The translations under genes were made by a program, and so were the position numbers. Shown in pieces: positions 20,201 through 30,071 of a stretch of 64,000 nt of DNA. Within the stretch, counting starts at the first letter, position 1; every line of letters starts with the position of its first letter. The DNA lies in the NCBI RefSeq assembly GCF_001544575.2, contig NZ_FCNY02000001.1:186001-250000 (forward strand), written 5' to 3'. The notes beneath the pieces were generated by a model. The model was not told the origin of the DNA. It worked only from the letters and a program-made list of their open reading frames with translations, and did no database searches. The DNA comes from Caballeronia cordobensis (GTDB lineage: Bacteria > Pseudomonadota > Gammaproteobacteria > Burkholderiales > Burkholderiaceae).

Positions 20201-20940
20201 TACTTGCCTCCGATGTAGCCAGGCAGCCGCGTCTTCGCCTCGACCCAGCGCATGAGCTGCATCACGACGAGGTTGATGATCATGTAGGCGATCGTCACCG
20301 CGATGAACGACTCATACGTCTGCGCCGTGTAGTCCACGAGCTGGCGCGCCTGCGCGGACAGATCGAGCAGACCGATGGTCGATGCCACCGCCGAGTTCTT
20401 GAACACGTTGAGGAATTCCGACGTGAGCGGCGGCACGATGATGCGGTACGCGACCGGCATCAGCACATAGCGATACGTCTGCCATTGCGTGAAGCCCATC
20501 GCGAGGCCCGCGTTGCGCTGTCCGCGCGGCAGCGCGTTGATGCCCGAGCGCACCTGTTCGCACACGCGCGCGCCGGTGAAGAGCCCGAGACAGATGATCG
20601 ACGACGAAAAGAACTGCGCGGAAGGCGGCAGTTGCTTGAACCAGTTGCCCCACGAGACGGGCAGCAGTTCCGGTATCACGAGATACCAGACGAAGAACTG
20701 CACGATCAGCGGAATGTTACGGAAGATCGCGACGTAGACGGTGCCGATGCCTGCCAGCGTGCGATTCGGGACCGTGCGCAAGATGCCGAACAACGAGCCG
20801 ACCACGAGCGCGATCACCCACGCCGCGAGCGACACGGTAATCGTCACCCAGAAGCCGGAGATCAGCCAGCCGAGATAAGTGGTGGGCTCGCCGGTCGAAA
20901 CCGGACTCAGCAGTACGCCCCAGTTCCAGTGATAAGACAT
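20200..20940 (-). CDS. gltJ: Glutamate/aspartate ABC transporter permease
   Basis: 246 aa membrane protein. N-terminal [11 protein letters not shown] and the GVLLSP...[12 protein letters not shown] region are typical of GltJ. The EAA loop is [20 protein letters not shown]. It forms the channel with GltK. A hairpin with U-tract separates it from gltI. Confidence 0.92.
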   Translation of the reverse strand: MSYHWNWGVLLSPVSTGEPTTYLGWLISGFWVTITVSLAAWVIALVVGSLFGILRTVPNRTLAGIGTVYVAIFRNIPLIVQFFVWYLVIPELLPVSWGNWFKQLPPSAQFFSSSIICLGLFTGARVCEQVRSGINALPRGQRNAGLAMGFTQWQTYRYVLMPVAYRIIVPPLTSEFLNVFKNSAVASTIGLLDLSAQARQLVDYTAQTYESFIAVTIAYMIINLVVMQLMRWVEAKTRLPGYIGGK

Positions 20941-20951
20941 GGACTCACTCC

Positions 20952-20986
20952 AAAAAGAAACGGAAGAAGCAAGCTCCTTCCGTTTC
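20952..20986 (-). terminator. Intra-operon hairpin (partial terminator) between gltI and gltJ
   Basis: A 10-bp stem, GAAACGGAAG (20957-20966) / CTTCCGTTTC (20977-20986), followed on the minus strand by TTTTT (20956-20952). It lies between the gltI stop and the gltJ start, where partial termination would favour the binding protein over the permease. Confidence 0.75.
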
Positions 20987-21008
20987 GTCTGTTCGATTAC
21001 CGAACCGG

Positions 21009-21902
21009 TTAGTCGATTGCCTTGTCATTCGGGCTCTTGTAGAGAGCCTTCATGTCGTCACTTTCAGGGAAGTTGAGGTTGAGACCCTTCGGCGGGATCG
21101 GGCTTTCGAACCACTTCTTGTAGATCTTGTCCGCTTCGCCCGACGTTTCGACCTTGGCGATCGCGTCGTCGACGACCTTCTTGAATTCCGGATCGTTCTT
21201 GCGGATCATGCAGCCGTACGCTTCATGCGATTGCGGCGCGCCGACGATCACGAAATCGTTCGGGTTGTTCGACTTGGCGCGCTCGCCGGCGAGCAAGGCG
21301 TCGTCCATCATGAACGCGACGGCGCGGCCGGTCGACAGCGTCAGGAACGATTCGCCGTGATCCTTCGCGCTGATGATGTTCATGCCCATGTTCTTGTCCT
21401 GATTCATCTTGCGAAGCAGGCGCTCGGACGTGGTGCCGGCGGTCGTCACGACGGTCTTGCCCTTCAGGTCGGCCCAGTCCTTCACGCCGGAATCCTTCTT
21501 GGTCATGAGGCGCGTGCCGATGACGAAGATCGTGTTCGAGAAGGAAACCTGCTGCTGGCGCTCGGCGTTGTTCGTGGTCGAGCCGCACTCGATATCCACG
21601 GTGCCGTTCTGCACGAGCGGAATGCGGTTCTGCGAGGTGATCGGCGTGAGCTTCACCTTCAGGTCCTGCATGCCGAGCTTCTGCTTGACCGCTTCCACGA
21701 CTTTCAGCGCGAACTCGTGCGAATAGCCGACGACGTTCTGCTTGTCGTCATAGTAGGAAAACGGAATGGACGATTCGCGATGCCCCAGCGAGATCACACC
21801 CGTGTCCTTGATCTTCTTGAGCGTGCCGGCGTCCTGAGCGTAAGCGCTCGTTGCGATGAACCCGAGCGCGGCGACGAGCAGCGCAGCCTTTTTAATCTTC
21901 AT
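21009..21902 (-). CDS. gltI: Glutamate/aspartate ABC transporter periplasmic binding protein
   Basis: 297 aa with a Sec signal peptide (MKIKKAALLVAALGF) cleaved after AYA near residue 22. The bacterial solute-binding family 3 region includes KDTGVISLGHRESSIPFSY and NGTVDIECGSTTNNAER, typical of GltI/DEBP. An AGGAG site lies 8 nt before the ATG. It is first in gltIJKL. It captures glutamate and aspartate in the periplasm; the adjacent gdhA suggests use as a carbon/nitrogen source. Confidence 0.94.
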   Translation of the reverse strand: MKIKKAALLVAALGFIATSAYAQDAGTLKKIKDTGVISLGHRESSIPFSYYDDKQNVVGYSHEFALKVVEAVKQKLGMQDLKVKLTPITSQNRIPLVQNGTVDIECGSTTNNAERQQQVSFSNTIFVIGTRLMTKKDSGVKDWADLKGKTVVTTAGTTSERLLRKMNQDKNMGMNIISAKDHGESFLTLSTGRAVAFMMDDALLAGERAKSNNPNDFVIVGAPQSHEAYGCMIRKNDPEFKKVVDDAIAKVETSGEADKIYKKWFESPIPPKGLNLNFPESDDMKALYKSPNDKAID

Positions 21903-22092
21903 TGTTCGATCTCCTGTGGCAAAAAACGGGGCAAGTTTAGCAGGGTAATTATTCTGAAAGAATGATTGTTAACCCACGTCGTCTTATTTGCGAGACGGTC
22001 GGTGCAACCCGCTGCGAGCGCGCATATTACTGGCGTTTTAACGCAGATGCTTGACCGAATACAGCTAGGCCGCCGACCTGTAGTTTTAATGC

Positions 22093-22135
22093 AAATGCGG
22101 GCGGCATTCCCGTGGGAATACCGCCCGCATTTTTA
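22093..22135. terminator. Long hairpin terminator downstream of gdhA
   Basis: AAATGCGGGCGG (22093-22104) pairs with CCGCCCGCATTT (22121-22132), extended inside by ATTCC/GGAAT around a CGTG loop with one mismatch. TTTTT follows on the plus strand; the minus-strand tail is weaker. The rest of 21903-22199 holds the gltI promoter region. Confidence 0.7.
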
Positions 22136-22199
22136 AAGGGCGCGATCGCAGCCCGCTTGCCGCGAGCTGCTCGCCGGACACGCTTCGAAGCGCATCGGA

Positions 22200-23513
22200 T
22201 CAGGGATACAGACCGCGCATTTCGCGCGCCTGCAGGATCCGCGTACACGCGACGATGAACGCCGCCGTGCGCACCGACACCTGGTGCTCGCTCGCGACCT
22301 GCCACACGCCGGCGAACGCTTCGCGCATCACGCGCTCGAGACGCTGGTTGATCTCGTCCTCGGTCCAGAAGAAGCTGGAGAAATCCTGCACCCACTCGAA
22401 GTACGACACGGTCACGCCGCCCGCATTCGCGATCACGTCGGGAATGACGAGGATGCCCTTGTCGGTGAGGATGTCGTCCGCCGCGGTCGTGGTCGGGCCG
22501 TTCGCGCCCTCCACGACGATCTTCGTGCGAATCTTCGCCGCGTTCTTCTCGGTGATCTGATTTTCCAGCGCCGCCGGAATCAGGATGTCGCTTTCGATCA
22601 TCCAGAATTCTTCCGCCTGCACCGGGTCCGCGCCCGCGAAACCGCCCACGCCGCCGTTCTTCGCAACGTGATCGAGCAGCGCGATGGTATCGAGGCCCTT
22701 CGAGTTATGAATCGTGCCCGTGTGATCCTGCACGGCGATCACCTTCGCGCCCGCTTCCTGGAACAGCTTCGCCGCGATGCCGCCGACGTTGCCGAAGCCC
22801 TGCACCGCGATGCGTGCGCCTTCGATTTCCATGCCGATGCGCCGCGCCGCTTCCGTGCCGACGACGAACACGCCACGCCCCGTCGCTTCCTTGCGGCCGA
22901 GCGAACCGCCGAGCGAGATCGGCTTGCCGGTCACGACGCCCGTCGCCGTCTGGCCCTGGTTCATGGAGTACGTGTCCATCATCCACGCCATGATCTGCTC
23001 GTTCGTGTTCACGTCCGGCGCGGGAATGTCCGTGTTCGGCCCGATGATGATGCCGATCTCGCTCGTATAACGACGCGTCACGCGTTCGAGTTCGCCACGC
23101 GACAGCGTGCGCGGATCGACGCGGATGCCGCCCTTCGCACCGCCGTACGGCACGTTCACGGCCGCGTTCTTCACCGACATCCACGCGGACAGCGCCATCA
23201 CTTCGGAGAGCGTCACATCCTGGTGGTAACGCACGCCGCCCTTGCCGGGACCGCGCGACGTGTTGTGCTGCACGCGATAGCCTTCGAAGTGCGCGACGGT
23301 GCCGTTATCGAGTTCGATGGGGCAATCGACGACGAGAATGCGCTTCGGGCGCTTGAGCGTTTCGAGCCAGCGGGAGAGCGAACCGAGATACGGGGCGACG
23401 CGGTCGACCTGCTGCAGATAGTTTCCCCACGGTCCGAGATCGTCGGCATGGAGATACGACGGAATGGCGTGTTTTGCGTCCGGCGCTTGCACAGGTTGCT
23501 TCGAGGCAGACAT
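22200..23513 (-). CDS. gdhA: Glutamate dehydrogenase (Glu/Leu/Phe/Val dehydrogenase family)
   Basis: Oxidative deamination of glutamate to 2-oxoglutarate and ammonia; 437 aa hexameric type. The catalytic lysine region is [11 protein letters not shown], the substrate-binding region is [13 protein letters not shown], and the NAD-binding motif is [14 protein letters not shown]. It is adjacent to the glutamate importer on the same strand but separated by about 300 bp and a terminator, so it is a separate transcript. A LysR gene lies 108 bp upstream on the same strand. Cofactor preference cannot be read with certainty. Confidence 0.93.
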   Translation of the reverse strand: MSASKQPVQAPDAKHAIPSYLHADDLGPWGNYLQQVDRVAPYLGSLSRWLETLKRPKRILVVDCPIELDNGTVAHFEGYRVQHNTSRGPGKGGVRYHQDVTLSEVMALSAWMSVKNAAVNVPYGGAKGGIRVDPRTLSRGELERVTRRYTSEIGIIIGPNTDIPAPDVNTNEQIMAWMMDTYSMNQGQTATGVVTGKPISLGGSLGRKEATGRGVFVVGTEAARRIGMEIEGARIAVQGFGNVGGIAAKLFQEAGAKVIAVQDHTGTIHNSKGLDTIALLDHVAKNGGVGGFAGADPVQAEEFWMIESDILIPAALENQITEKNAAKIRTKIVVEGANGPTTTAADDILTDKGILVIPDVIANAGGVTVSYFEWVQDFSSFFWTEDEINQRLERVMREAFAGVWQVASEHQVSVRTAAFIVACTRILQAREMRGLYP

Positions 23514-23621
23514 TGAGGCTCCAGCGGTGAAGGAATGCGCTCATTGTCGAAAAACGGCGTTTCCAAATCCAATGCCGTTTGGTCATCCCATCATGCATTT
23601 TGTGCATAACGTCGGAGCGCC

Positions 23622-24593
23622 TTACGCGGCGGGCTTTTCCGCGGATTCCTTCTGCAATTCCTCGCCGACGGCATCCCAGAGCGCGCGCATCAACGCCTGA
23701 CGTGGCTCCTCGCCGGCGGCGGCGAGCTTGTCCCGATAAAGCCGGATTTCCATGGTCAGCGTGAACTGGCCGGCGGGCGTGCCGCGCGTGCCGCGATCGA
23801 GGCGCACGAGCCGCCCCTCTTCCACCGCGTCCTCGACCGCGCTGTGCGGCAGAAACGCGACGCCGTGGCCCGCGAGCGCCATCGCTTTCAGTCCTTCGGC
23901 CATATCGGTTTCATAGACCTTGTCGAGATAGAGCCGCGCGGGCGCGGTCGCGATGATCACTTCCGTCATGCGCCCGAGATACGCGTTCGGCGTGTACGAC
24001 AGATACGGCGCCGGCGACTCGGCCGTCGCGGGCAGCGTGAAGCGCGCGCGGCCGCCTTTCGTGACCGCCGAGAACGGGCTGATCGGCTCCGCGCCGAGCG
24101 TGAGCATGTCGTAGCGCGCGGGATCGAGTGCGACCGGATGACTCGGATGGTGATAGCCCATCACGAGATCGCAGCCGCCTTCGACGAGCGACAGCACCGC
24201 ATCGTGCACGTTCAGCGCGCGCAACCGCGTGCGGATGCGCCCGAGCCGCGCCTCGATGTGTTCGAGCCAGCGCGGAAAGTACGTGAGCGAAAGCGTGTGC
24301 GGCACGGCGAATTCGATGGTCGCCGACGGCACGCCGCCCTGCCCGCGCAGCAGCGTGCGCGCCTCGTGGAACTGCGAGAGCATCGCGAGCGCCTGTTCGT
24401 AGAACACGTTGCCGGCTTGCGTGAGGCGCGTCGGATACACGGAACGGTCGATGAGCTCCGTGCCGAGCCACGCTTCCAGCGCCTGGATGCGTCGCGAGAA
24501 TGCGGGCTGCGTGATGTGCCTCAGTTCGGCGGAGCGGCTAAAGCTGCGCGTCTCCGCAAGCGAGACGAAGTCTTCCAGCCATTTGAGTTCCAT
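23622..24593 (-). CDS. LysR-family transcriptional regulator
   Basis: 323 aa. The N-terminal winged HTH is FVSLAETRSFSRSAELRHIT followed by QPAFSRRIQALEAWLG, and a LysR effector-binding domain makes up the rest. ATG 24593 (MELKWLEDF) gives the family start. It is divergent from the NarK-like transporter gene (266 bp apart) and upstream of gdhA, so either may be its target; the divergent arrangement favours the transporter. Confidence 0.92.
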   Translation of the reverse strand: MELKWLEDFVSLAETRSFSRSAELRHITQPAFSRRIQALEAWLGTELIDRSVYPTRLTQAGNVFYEQALAMLSQFHEARTLLRGQGGVPSATIEFAVPHTLSLTYFPRWLEHIEARLGRIRTRLRALNVHDAVLSLVEGGCDLVMGYHHPSHPVALDPARYDMLTLGAEPISPFSAVTKGGRARFTLPATAESPAPYLSYTPNAYLGRMTEVIIATAPARLYLDKVYETDMAEGLKAMALAGHGVAFLPHSAVEDAVEEGRLVRLDRGTRGTPAGQFTLTMEIRLYRDKLAAAGEEPRQALMRALWDAVGEELQKESAEKPAA

Positions 24594-24858
24594 GTCGATG
24601 CGCGCGTGAGGACCAAGACCGCACATTCTAGCGGGCGCATGAACCGTGCGAAGGCGCGGCGCACCAACGCCAGGCGGCGACGCACACGCGCGGTGCTCTC
24701 GTGTCCGGACGACTCCGCCCGGGCTTTCGCTCGCGTGCCGCGTCAGCGCTGGCGCGACATGTCGCATCGCTCGAATGGGCATTCCATTGGCATGATGCTT
24801 GCAATTTTCAGGGCCGTCGCGTGCCGGTTCGGCAGCGCGCGCATTCACGGTACATGCA

Positions 24859-26247
24859 ATGTCCAATCTGATCGCATCGCTCAAGAGCGGCAACTGGCGC
24901 TCGCTGCTCGCCTGCTTCCTTTACTTCGACACGGGCTTCACCGTCTGGGTGTTGTACGGACCGCTCGCGCCGTTCATCGGCCGCGACGTGACGATGTCCG
25001 CCGCGCAACAGGGCTTTCTGGTCGCGGTGCCGGTGCTCGCCGCGGCGATCCTGCGCGTGACGCTCGGCAATCTCTATCAATCCGCCGACGGACGGCGCGT
25101 CGCGCTGATGGGCGTCGCGCTGTCGTCGATTCCATCGATCGTGCTGCCGCTCATGTCCGGCGCGCCGTCGTATTCGCTTCTGCTCGTGCTCGGCGTGTTT
25201 CTCGGCATGGGCGGCGCGAGCTTCGCCGTTGCGCTGCCGATGGCCGGCAGCAACTATCCGCCGAAGGTGCAAGGACTTGTGCTCGGTCTCGCCGCCGCAG
25301 GCAATATCGGCGCGGTGCTCGACGGCTTCCTGTTCCCGCATCTCGCCGATGCCTTCGGCTGGCGGATGTCGACCGCCGCCGCCTTGCCGCTGCTCGCGAT
25401 CACGGCGGTCGCGCTCTACGCGTGGGCGGCGGATGCGGGCGAGAAAACCGGCAGCACGATGCGCGCGCTGTCCAGCTTCGCGGTGACGCTTTTCAGCCTG
25501 ATCGTGCTCGTGCTCGCGGTGCACGGCGGCGTGTTCGGCGGCGGCAGGGCCGGCGTGCTGCTGTTGCCTGTGATTGGCGCGCTGATCGCCATCGCGGTGC
25601 TGCCGCGGCGCTACCGGTCGGTGCTGCGCGAACGCGATACGTGGGTCGTCATGCTCATCTACAGCATCACGTTCGGCGGGTTCGTGGGGATGTCGTCGTA
25701 TGTGACGCTCCTGCTCACGTCGCTGTATCAGATGCCGAAGCTCGAAGCCGGCCTCTTCATGTCGCTGCTCGCGTTTCTCGGCGCGATCGTGCGGCCGTTC
25801 GGCGGCTATGTCGCGGATCGCGTGACGGGCGTGCGCGCGCTGCTCGTGCTGCTCGCCGCGATTGCCGCCGGCGACTTCGCGTTCGCGATCTTCATGCCGC
25901 CGGTTGCGGGCGGTCTCGCGATCCTCGTTTGCCTGTATATCGCGTTCGGGCTGGGCAACGGTTCGACGTTCCAGCTCGTGCCGCATCGCTGGAAGGGCAA
26001 GACGGGGCTGCTGTCGGGGATCGTCGGTGCGGCGGGCGGGATCGGCGGGTTCTATCTGCCGGTGATCATGGGCATCGCCAAGGAAAGCACCGGCAGCTAT
26101 CAGATGGGCTTCGCCACTTTCGGCGTGCTCGCGACCTGCGCGTTCGGCGCCTTGTTCGTGCTGCGCGGGCAGTGGCTGCGCTGGTCGTCGACTTCGTCGC
26201 ATGCGCACGATGGCGTCGCGATCGGCGGGGCGCACGCGATGGAGTGA
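24859..26247 (+). CDS. MFS transporter, nitrate/nitrite porter (NarK/NNP)-like
   Basis: 462 aa with about 12 hydrophobic segments. The sequence GGASFAVALPMAGSNYPPK, then GLAAAGNIGAVLDGF, resembles the glycine-rich NNP signature of NarK/NasA transporters. ATG 24859 (MSNLIASLKSGNW) is chosen; the in-frame 24799 start would add an unrelated stretch. No nitrate or nitrite reductase gene is in the window, so the substrate is inferred only. It is divergent from a LysR regulator, a common local-control arrangement. Confidence 0.8.
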   Translation: MSNLIASLKSGNWRSLLACFLYFDTGFTVWVLYGPLAPFIGRDVTMSAAQQGFLVAVPVLAAAILRVTLGNLYQSADGRRVALMGVALSSIPSIVLPLMSGAPSYSLLLVLGVFLGMGGASFAVALPMAGSNYPPKVQGLVLGLAAAGNIGAVLDGFLFPHLADAFGWRMSTAAALPLLAITAVALYAWAADAGEKTGSTMRALSSFAVTLFSLIVLVLAVHGGVFGGGRAGVLLLPVIGALIAIAVLPRRYRSVLRERDTWVVMLIYSITFGGFVGMSSYVTLLLTSLYQMPKLEAGLFMSLLAFLGAIVRPFGGYVADRVTGVRALLVLLAAIAAGDFAFAIFMPPVAGGLAILVCLYIAFGLGNGSTFQLVPHRWKGKTGLLSGIVGAAGGIGGFYLPVIMGIAKESTGSYQMGFATFGVLATCAFGALFVLRGQWLRWSSTSSHAHDGVAIGGAHAME

Positions 26248-26415
26248 GGCAGTCGCTCATGGGCTGCGCGACATATTGTCGGCGAACCAATATGGATGGG
26301 AGTTTTCTGGTTATCTGATTTGTCCGTTCTCGATAGATTGGCCGATGCAGCGAACAGGCCCCGCATTCATTGCTCGTTCGCCGCAGACCAATCCATACAA
26401 GGCGAATCAAATCAA

Positions 26416-27519
26416 ATGCGCATCGTCAAAACATTACGCATCGTGGCGCTCGCCGCGATGCTTGTTTCCGTTTGCTCGGGCAACGCTTCCGCCGCGTCGG
26501 CCACGACCGGAGGACAGCCCAAGAGTCTGATGATCCAGGTATCAACATGGAGCACTTCAACGAGCGATCTGGTCTCGAAGATGAACTACGTTTGCTCGGA
26601 GCATCGCAATCCCGCCAATCCGGGCCTGATTCAGAACCTCGTGCTGACCGATGTCGCGTCCGCCGATCCGAACGCTTCGCCGCTGGAAACCACGCCGACG
26701 GCCAATGACGTTCTGCTAACCGATAGGCTCAACGCGTTGCTGCCTTACTTTCCGGGCGGCAACGGGCCATGCAATTTCGATAACGTCTTCGTCGGAACGA
26801 TCGATCTGAACGGCGCGAAGCCTGCGGGTGCGGGCGATTCGTGGATCACGTATCGCGAGGGCATCAAAGATCCGAACTTCCGCACGAACATGCTGCAGCG
26901 CTCGCTGAAGGTCGCACAGGCCTTTCAGGACTATGTGAGCAAATCGAACAACCCGAAGGTGCTCTATCACTGGTATGTCTCTCAGGAAAGCCTGCTCGAC
27001 TTGTTCACCGATCCCGCTGTCGAACAAGGCTACGAGGCCTTCATGATCGAGCACATCAAGGATCTGTCGAGCGTGGCGCCCAATCGCGCGTTTGTCTGGT
27101 CGCCCGGTTTTCAGGTGTTGCCCTACAACGTGACTGCTTCAGACAAAACCTTGCTGGAGAGCCACCTCAAAACCTTCTTCAACGCCGTGCGAGCAGGTGT
27201 GCATCCGTTCAATTCCTATCACGCGAACGACGGCGGCCCGATCTGGCTTCATATGCAGGATCACGTCGGCTCGATGGCCAGCTCCTCGCCAACCATGACT
27301 AAGGAGGACGCCGCGAACTGGTATTTCTTCCTGAACGGCCTGTATCCTTTCACGATGCTCGGCATGAACGTCGGACAGTACACGACCATCAACGGCAATT
27401 GCTGCTTCGCAGCCGATTCCGATGAGCTGATGAGCCGCGAGCAATATTACTTGCAGCAAAAGATCGGGTTGGGCGCGGCATTCGAGCTTCGGTACTGGTA
27501 TTCGAACAACCATCCGTAA
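26416..27519 (+). CDS. Secreted protein of unknown function, possibly DUF4434-like TIM barrel
   Basis: 367 aa with a Sec signal peptide (MRIVKTLRIVALAAMLVSV) and likely cleavage after NASA near residue 26. The mature protein has spaced motifs YHWYVSQE, FVWSPGF, GGPIWLHMQDHVG and a C-terminal AFELRYWY. The order WY-x-x-E, W-x-P, QDxVG recalls DUF4434-type putative glycoside-hydrolase barrels, but this is pattern resemblance only. It is less GC-rich than its neighbours, has its own AT-rich upstream region (26248-26415) and no operon partner. It may be lineage-specific or acquired. Confidence 0.7.
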   Translation: MRIVKTLRIVALAAMLVSVCSGNASAASATTGGQPKSLMIQVSTWSTSTSDLVSKMNYVCSEHRNPANPGLIQNLVLTDVASADPNASPLETTPTANDVLLTDRLNALLPYFPGGNGPCNFDNVFVGTIDLNGAKPAGAGDSWITYREGIKDPNFRTNMLQRSLKVAQAFQDYVSKSNNPKVLYHWYVSQESLLDLFTDPAVEQGYEAFMIEHIKDLSSVAPNRAFVWSPGFQVLPYNVTASDKTLLESHLKTFFNAVRAGVHPFNSYHANDGGPIWLHMQDHVGSMASSSPTMTKEDAANWYFFLNGLYPFTMLGMNVGQYTTINGNCCFAADSDELMSREQYYLQQKIGLGAAFELRYWYSNNHP

Positions 27520-27543
27520 AGCAGACAGCGCACGCGACCGGTT

Positions 27544-29433
27544 CTACACGCCCGCAGTGTGCGCGTGCTCGGTCGCTGCACTGTTGTGCGCCTCTACCGC
27601 CCGTTGCTGCTGCAACGCCCACATCTGCGCAAACAACCCGCCCGCGCTCAGCAATTCCGCGTGCGTGCCGCGCTCCACGATGCGTCCGTGATCCATCACG
27701 ATGATCTGCTGCGCGTGCACGACCGTCGAAAGCCGGTGCGCGATGATGAGCGTCGTCCTCTCGCGCGCGATCGAATCGAGTTCGCGCTGAATCGCGCGCT
27801 CGGATTTCGAATCGAGCGCGGACGTGGCTTCGTCGAAAATCAAAATGGGCGGATTCTTGAGCAGCGTGCGCGCGATCGCGACGCGCTGCTTCTCGCCGCC
27901 CGACAGCTTCAGCCCGCGTTCGCCGACCGCCGTGTCGTAGCCCGCCGGCAGCGCCTCGATGAACTCGTGGATATGCGCCGCGCGCGCCGCCGCAATGACT
28001 TCCTCGCGGCTCGCCGACGGCCGTCCGTACGCGATGTTGTAGTAGATCGAATCGTTGAAGAGCACCGTGTCCTGCGGCACGATGCCGATTGCCGTGCGCA
28101 ACGAATCCTGCGTCACGTCGCGAATATCCTGCCCGTCGATCGTGATGCTTCCGCCCTGCGCGCGATCGAGATCGTAGAAGCGAAAAAGCAGGCGGCCGAG
28201 CGTCGATTTGCCGGAACCGCTGTGTCCGACCACCGCGGTCGTCGTACCGGCCGGAATCGTGAAATCGACGCCATGCAGAATCTGCCGCGCCTTCTCATAC
28301 GCGAAGCTCACGTTCTCGAAACGCACTTCGCCGCCACGCACGGCGAGCGGCGGCGCGTTCGGCGCATCGGGCACTTCGCGGCCCGCGGATAGCAGCGTGA
28401 ACATGCGATCCATGTCGGTCAGCGCCTGCTTCAGTTCGCGATACACCACGCCTAAAAAATTCAGCGGGATATAAAGCTGCAGCATGAACGTGTTGATGAG
28501 CACGAGATCGCCGAGCGTGAGCCGCCCCGCCATCACGCCCTGCGTCGCGCGCCACAGAATGAACACGAGCCCGAGGCCGATGATCGTCTGCTGCCCGAAA
28601 TTCAGCATCGACAGCGAGCGCTGCGACTTGATCGCCGCCGTGCGATAACGCTGCAGGTTTTCATCGTAACGGCGCGCTTCCCACGCTTCGTTGCCGAAGT
28701 ACTTCACGGTCTCGTAGTTGAGCAGCGAATCGATCGCGCGCGAGTTTGCCTTCGAATCGAGATCGTTCATCGTGCGGCGAAAGTGCGTGCGCCACTCGGT
28801 CACTTTCACCGTGAACACGATGTACGTCACGAGCGCAACGAACGTGACGATGGCGTAGTACGCCTCGTATTTCGTCACGAAGAACGCGAGCACGAGCCCG
28901 ACTTCGACGAGCGTCGGCAAGATGCTGTACAGCGAATACGAGACGAGTTGCTGAATGCCGCGCGTGCCGCGTTCGATATCGCGCGACATGCCGCCCGTCT
29001 GCCGCTCCAGATGAAAACGCAGCGACAGCGAATGCAGATGGCGAAACACCTGCAGCGCGAGTTGCCGCACGGCGCTTTCGGTGACTTTGGCGAAGAGCAG
29101 TTCGCGCAGCTCGGTAAAGAGCGAAGTCGACAGCCGCACGCCCGCATACGCGACCACCAGCAGCCCGATACCGCCGATGAGGACGATGCCCGGCGCATCG
29201 TTCGCGCGCCCGAGCGCGGTGAGATGCTGCACGGAGGCGAGACCATCGACGATATGCTTCATCACGATCGGCACGCCGAGATTCGCGACCTTCGCGCCGA
29301 TCAGGCAGGTCAGCGCGAACGCGACGCGCCATTTGTACGTGGTGAGATAAGGCAGCAGCGAGCGGATCGTCTGCCAGTCGTTGCGCGGGCCCTGGGGCAT
29401 GGGCCCGGGCTCGCTGTTGGAATAGCGGCGCAT
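27544..29433 (-). CDS. Atm1/HMT1-like ABC exporter (fused membrane and ATPase half-transporter)
   Basis: 629 aa. An N-terminal six-helix exporter domain (about residues 30-330) is followed by an ABC domain with Walker A GHSGSGKST, signature LSGGEKQRVAIART and Walker B ILIFDEATSALD. The pattern LLNYETVKYFGNEAWEARRY in the membrane domain is typical of the Atm1/ABCB7 family, which exports glutathione-linked sulfur or metal conjugates. ATG 29433 is preferred over the open frame upstream. Convergent with the secreted protein gene; divergent from the thioesterase gene. Confidence 0.88.
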   Translation of the reverse strand: MRRYSNSEPGPMPQGPRNDWQTIRSLLPYLTTYKWRVAFALTCLIGAKVANLGVPIVMKHIVDGLASVQHLTALGRANDAPGIVLIGGIGLLVVAYAGVRLSTSLFTELRELLFAKVTESAVRQLALQVFRHLHSLSLRFHLERQTGGMSRDIERGTRGIQQLVSYSLYSILPTLVEVGLVLAFFVTKYEAYYAIVTFVALVTYIVFTVKVTEWRTHFRRTMNDLDSKANSRAIDSLLNYETVKYFGNEAWEARRYDENLQRYRTAAIKSQRSLSMLNFGQQTIIGLGLVFILWRATQGVMAGRLTLGDLVLINTFMLQLYIPLNFLGVVYRELKQALTDMDRMFTLLSAGREVPDAPNAPPLAVRGGEVRFENVSFAYEKARQILHGVDFTIPAGTTTAVVGHSGSGKSTLGRLLFRFYDLDRAQGGSITIDGQDIRDVTQDSLRTAIGIVPQDTVLFNDSIYYNIAYGRPSASREEVIAAARAAHIHEFIEALPAGYDTAVGERGLKLSGGEKQRVAIARTLLKNPPILIFDEATSALDSKSERAIQRELDSIARERTTLIIAHRLSTVVHAQQIIVMDHGRIVERGTHAELLSAGGLFAQMWALQQQRAVEAHNSAATEHAHTAGV

Positions 29434-29669
29434 GAGTCGTATTGTGTGAGCGCGTCGCGTGGGGGCGCGGCGTCGGGGACGCTTATAGTCGAAGCGGGAG
29501 CACGTCGGCCACATGCTTTCCCGTACAATTTACTGGAAGCCCCTGGCGCTTTCGAGGTCATTGCCTCGCGCCCGCGGGCCTCTTCATAAATAGGCATTGT
29601 CGCAGAAGCTTCAAGGGGCCGCTTGGCGCCGCGAGCCTCGGCCCATGCCGCGCAAACCGGACTCTCTTC

Positions 29670-30065
29670 ATGGCCGAACCATCGACACTTCCCGACAAGC
29701 ACGTCGCGCTGCGCGTCGTGCCCCAACCCAGCGACGCCAACGTCCACGGCGACGTCTTCGGCGGCTGGATCATGGCGCAAGTGGATATCGCCGGCGCCAT
29801 TCCGGCGAGCCGCCGCGCGAATGGCCGCGTCGCGACCGTCGCGGTGAATTCGTTTCTGTTCAAACATCCGGTGTTCGTCGGCGATCTGCTGAGCTTTTAC
29901 GCCGATATCGTGAAGACCGGCAACACGTCCGTGACGGTATCGGTCGAGGTGTATGCGCAGCGCATGAGCCTCGCCGAAGAAGTCGTCAAGGTGACGGAAG
30001 CCACGCTCACCTACGTCGCGACCGACCGCGACCGCCGTCCGCGCGTGCTGCCGTCGCTCGACTGA
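29670..30065 (+). CDS. YciA-like hotdog-fold acyl-CoA thioesterase
   Basis: 131 aa. The hotdog signature DANVHGDVFGGWIMAQVDIAG carries the catalytic Asp/Asn-His-Gly region of YciA/BACH-type thioesterases, followed by VAVNSFLFKHPVFVGD. It hydrolyses acyl-CoAs; chain preference is not readable. It is a single gene, ending 6 bp from the convergent c-di-GMP gene, so there is no room for a separate terminator. Confidence 0.92.
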   Translation: MAEPSTLPDKHVALRVVPQPSDANVHGDVFGGWIMAQVDIAGAIPASRRANGRVATVAVNSFLFKHPVFVGDLLSFYADIVKTGNTSVTVSVEVYAQRMSLAEEVVKVTEATLTYVATDRDRRPRVLPSLD

Positions 30066-30071
30066 AGAGAC

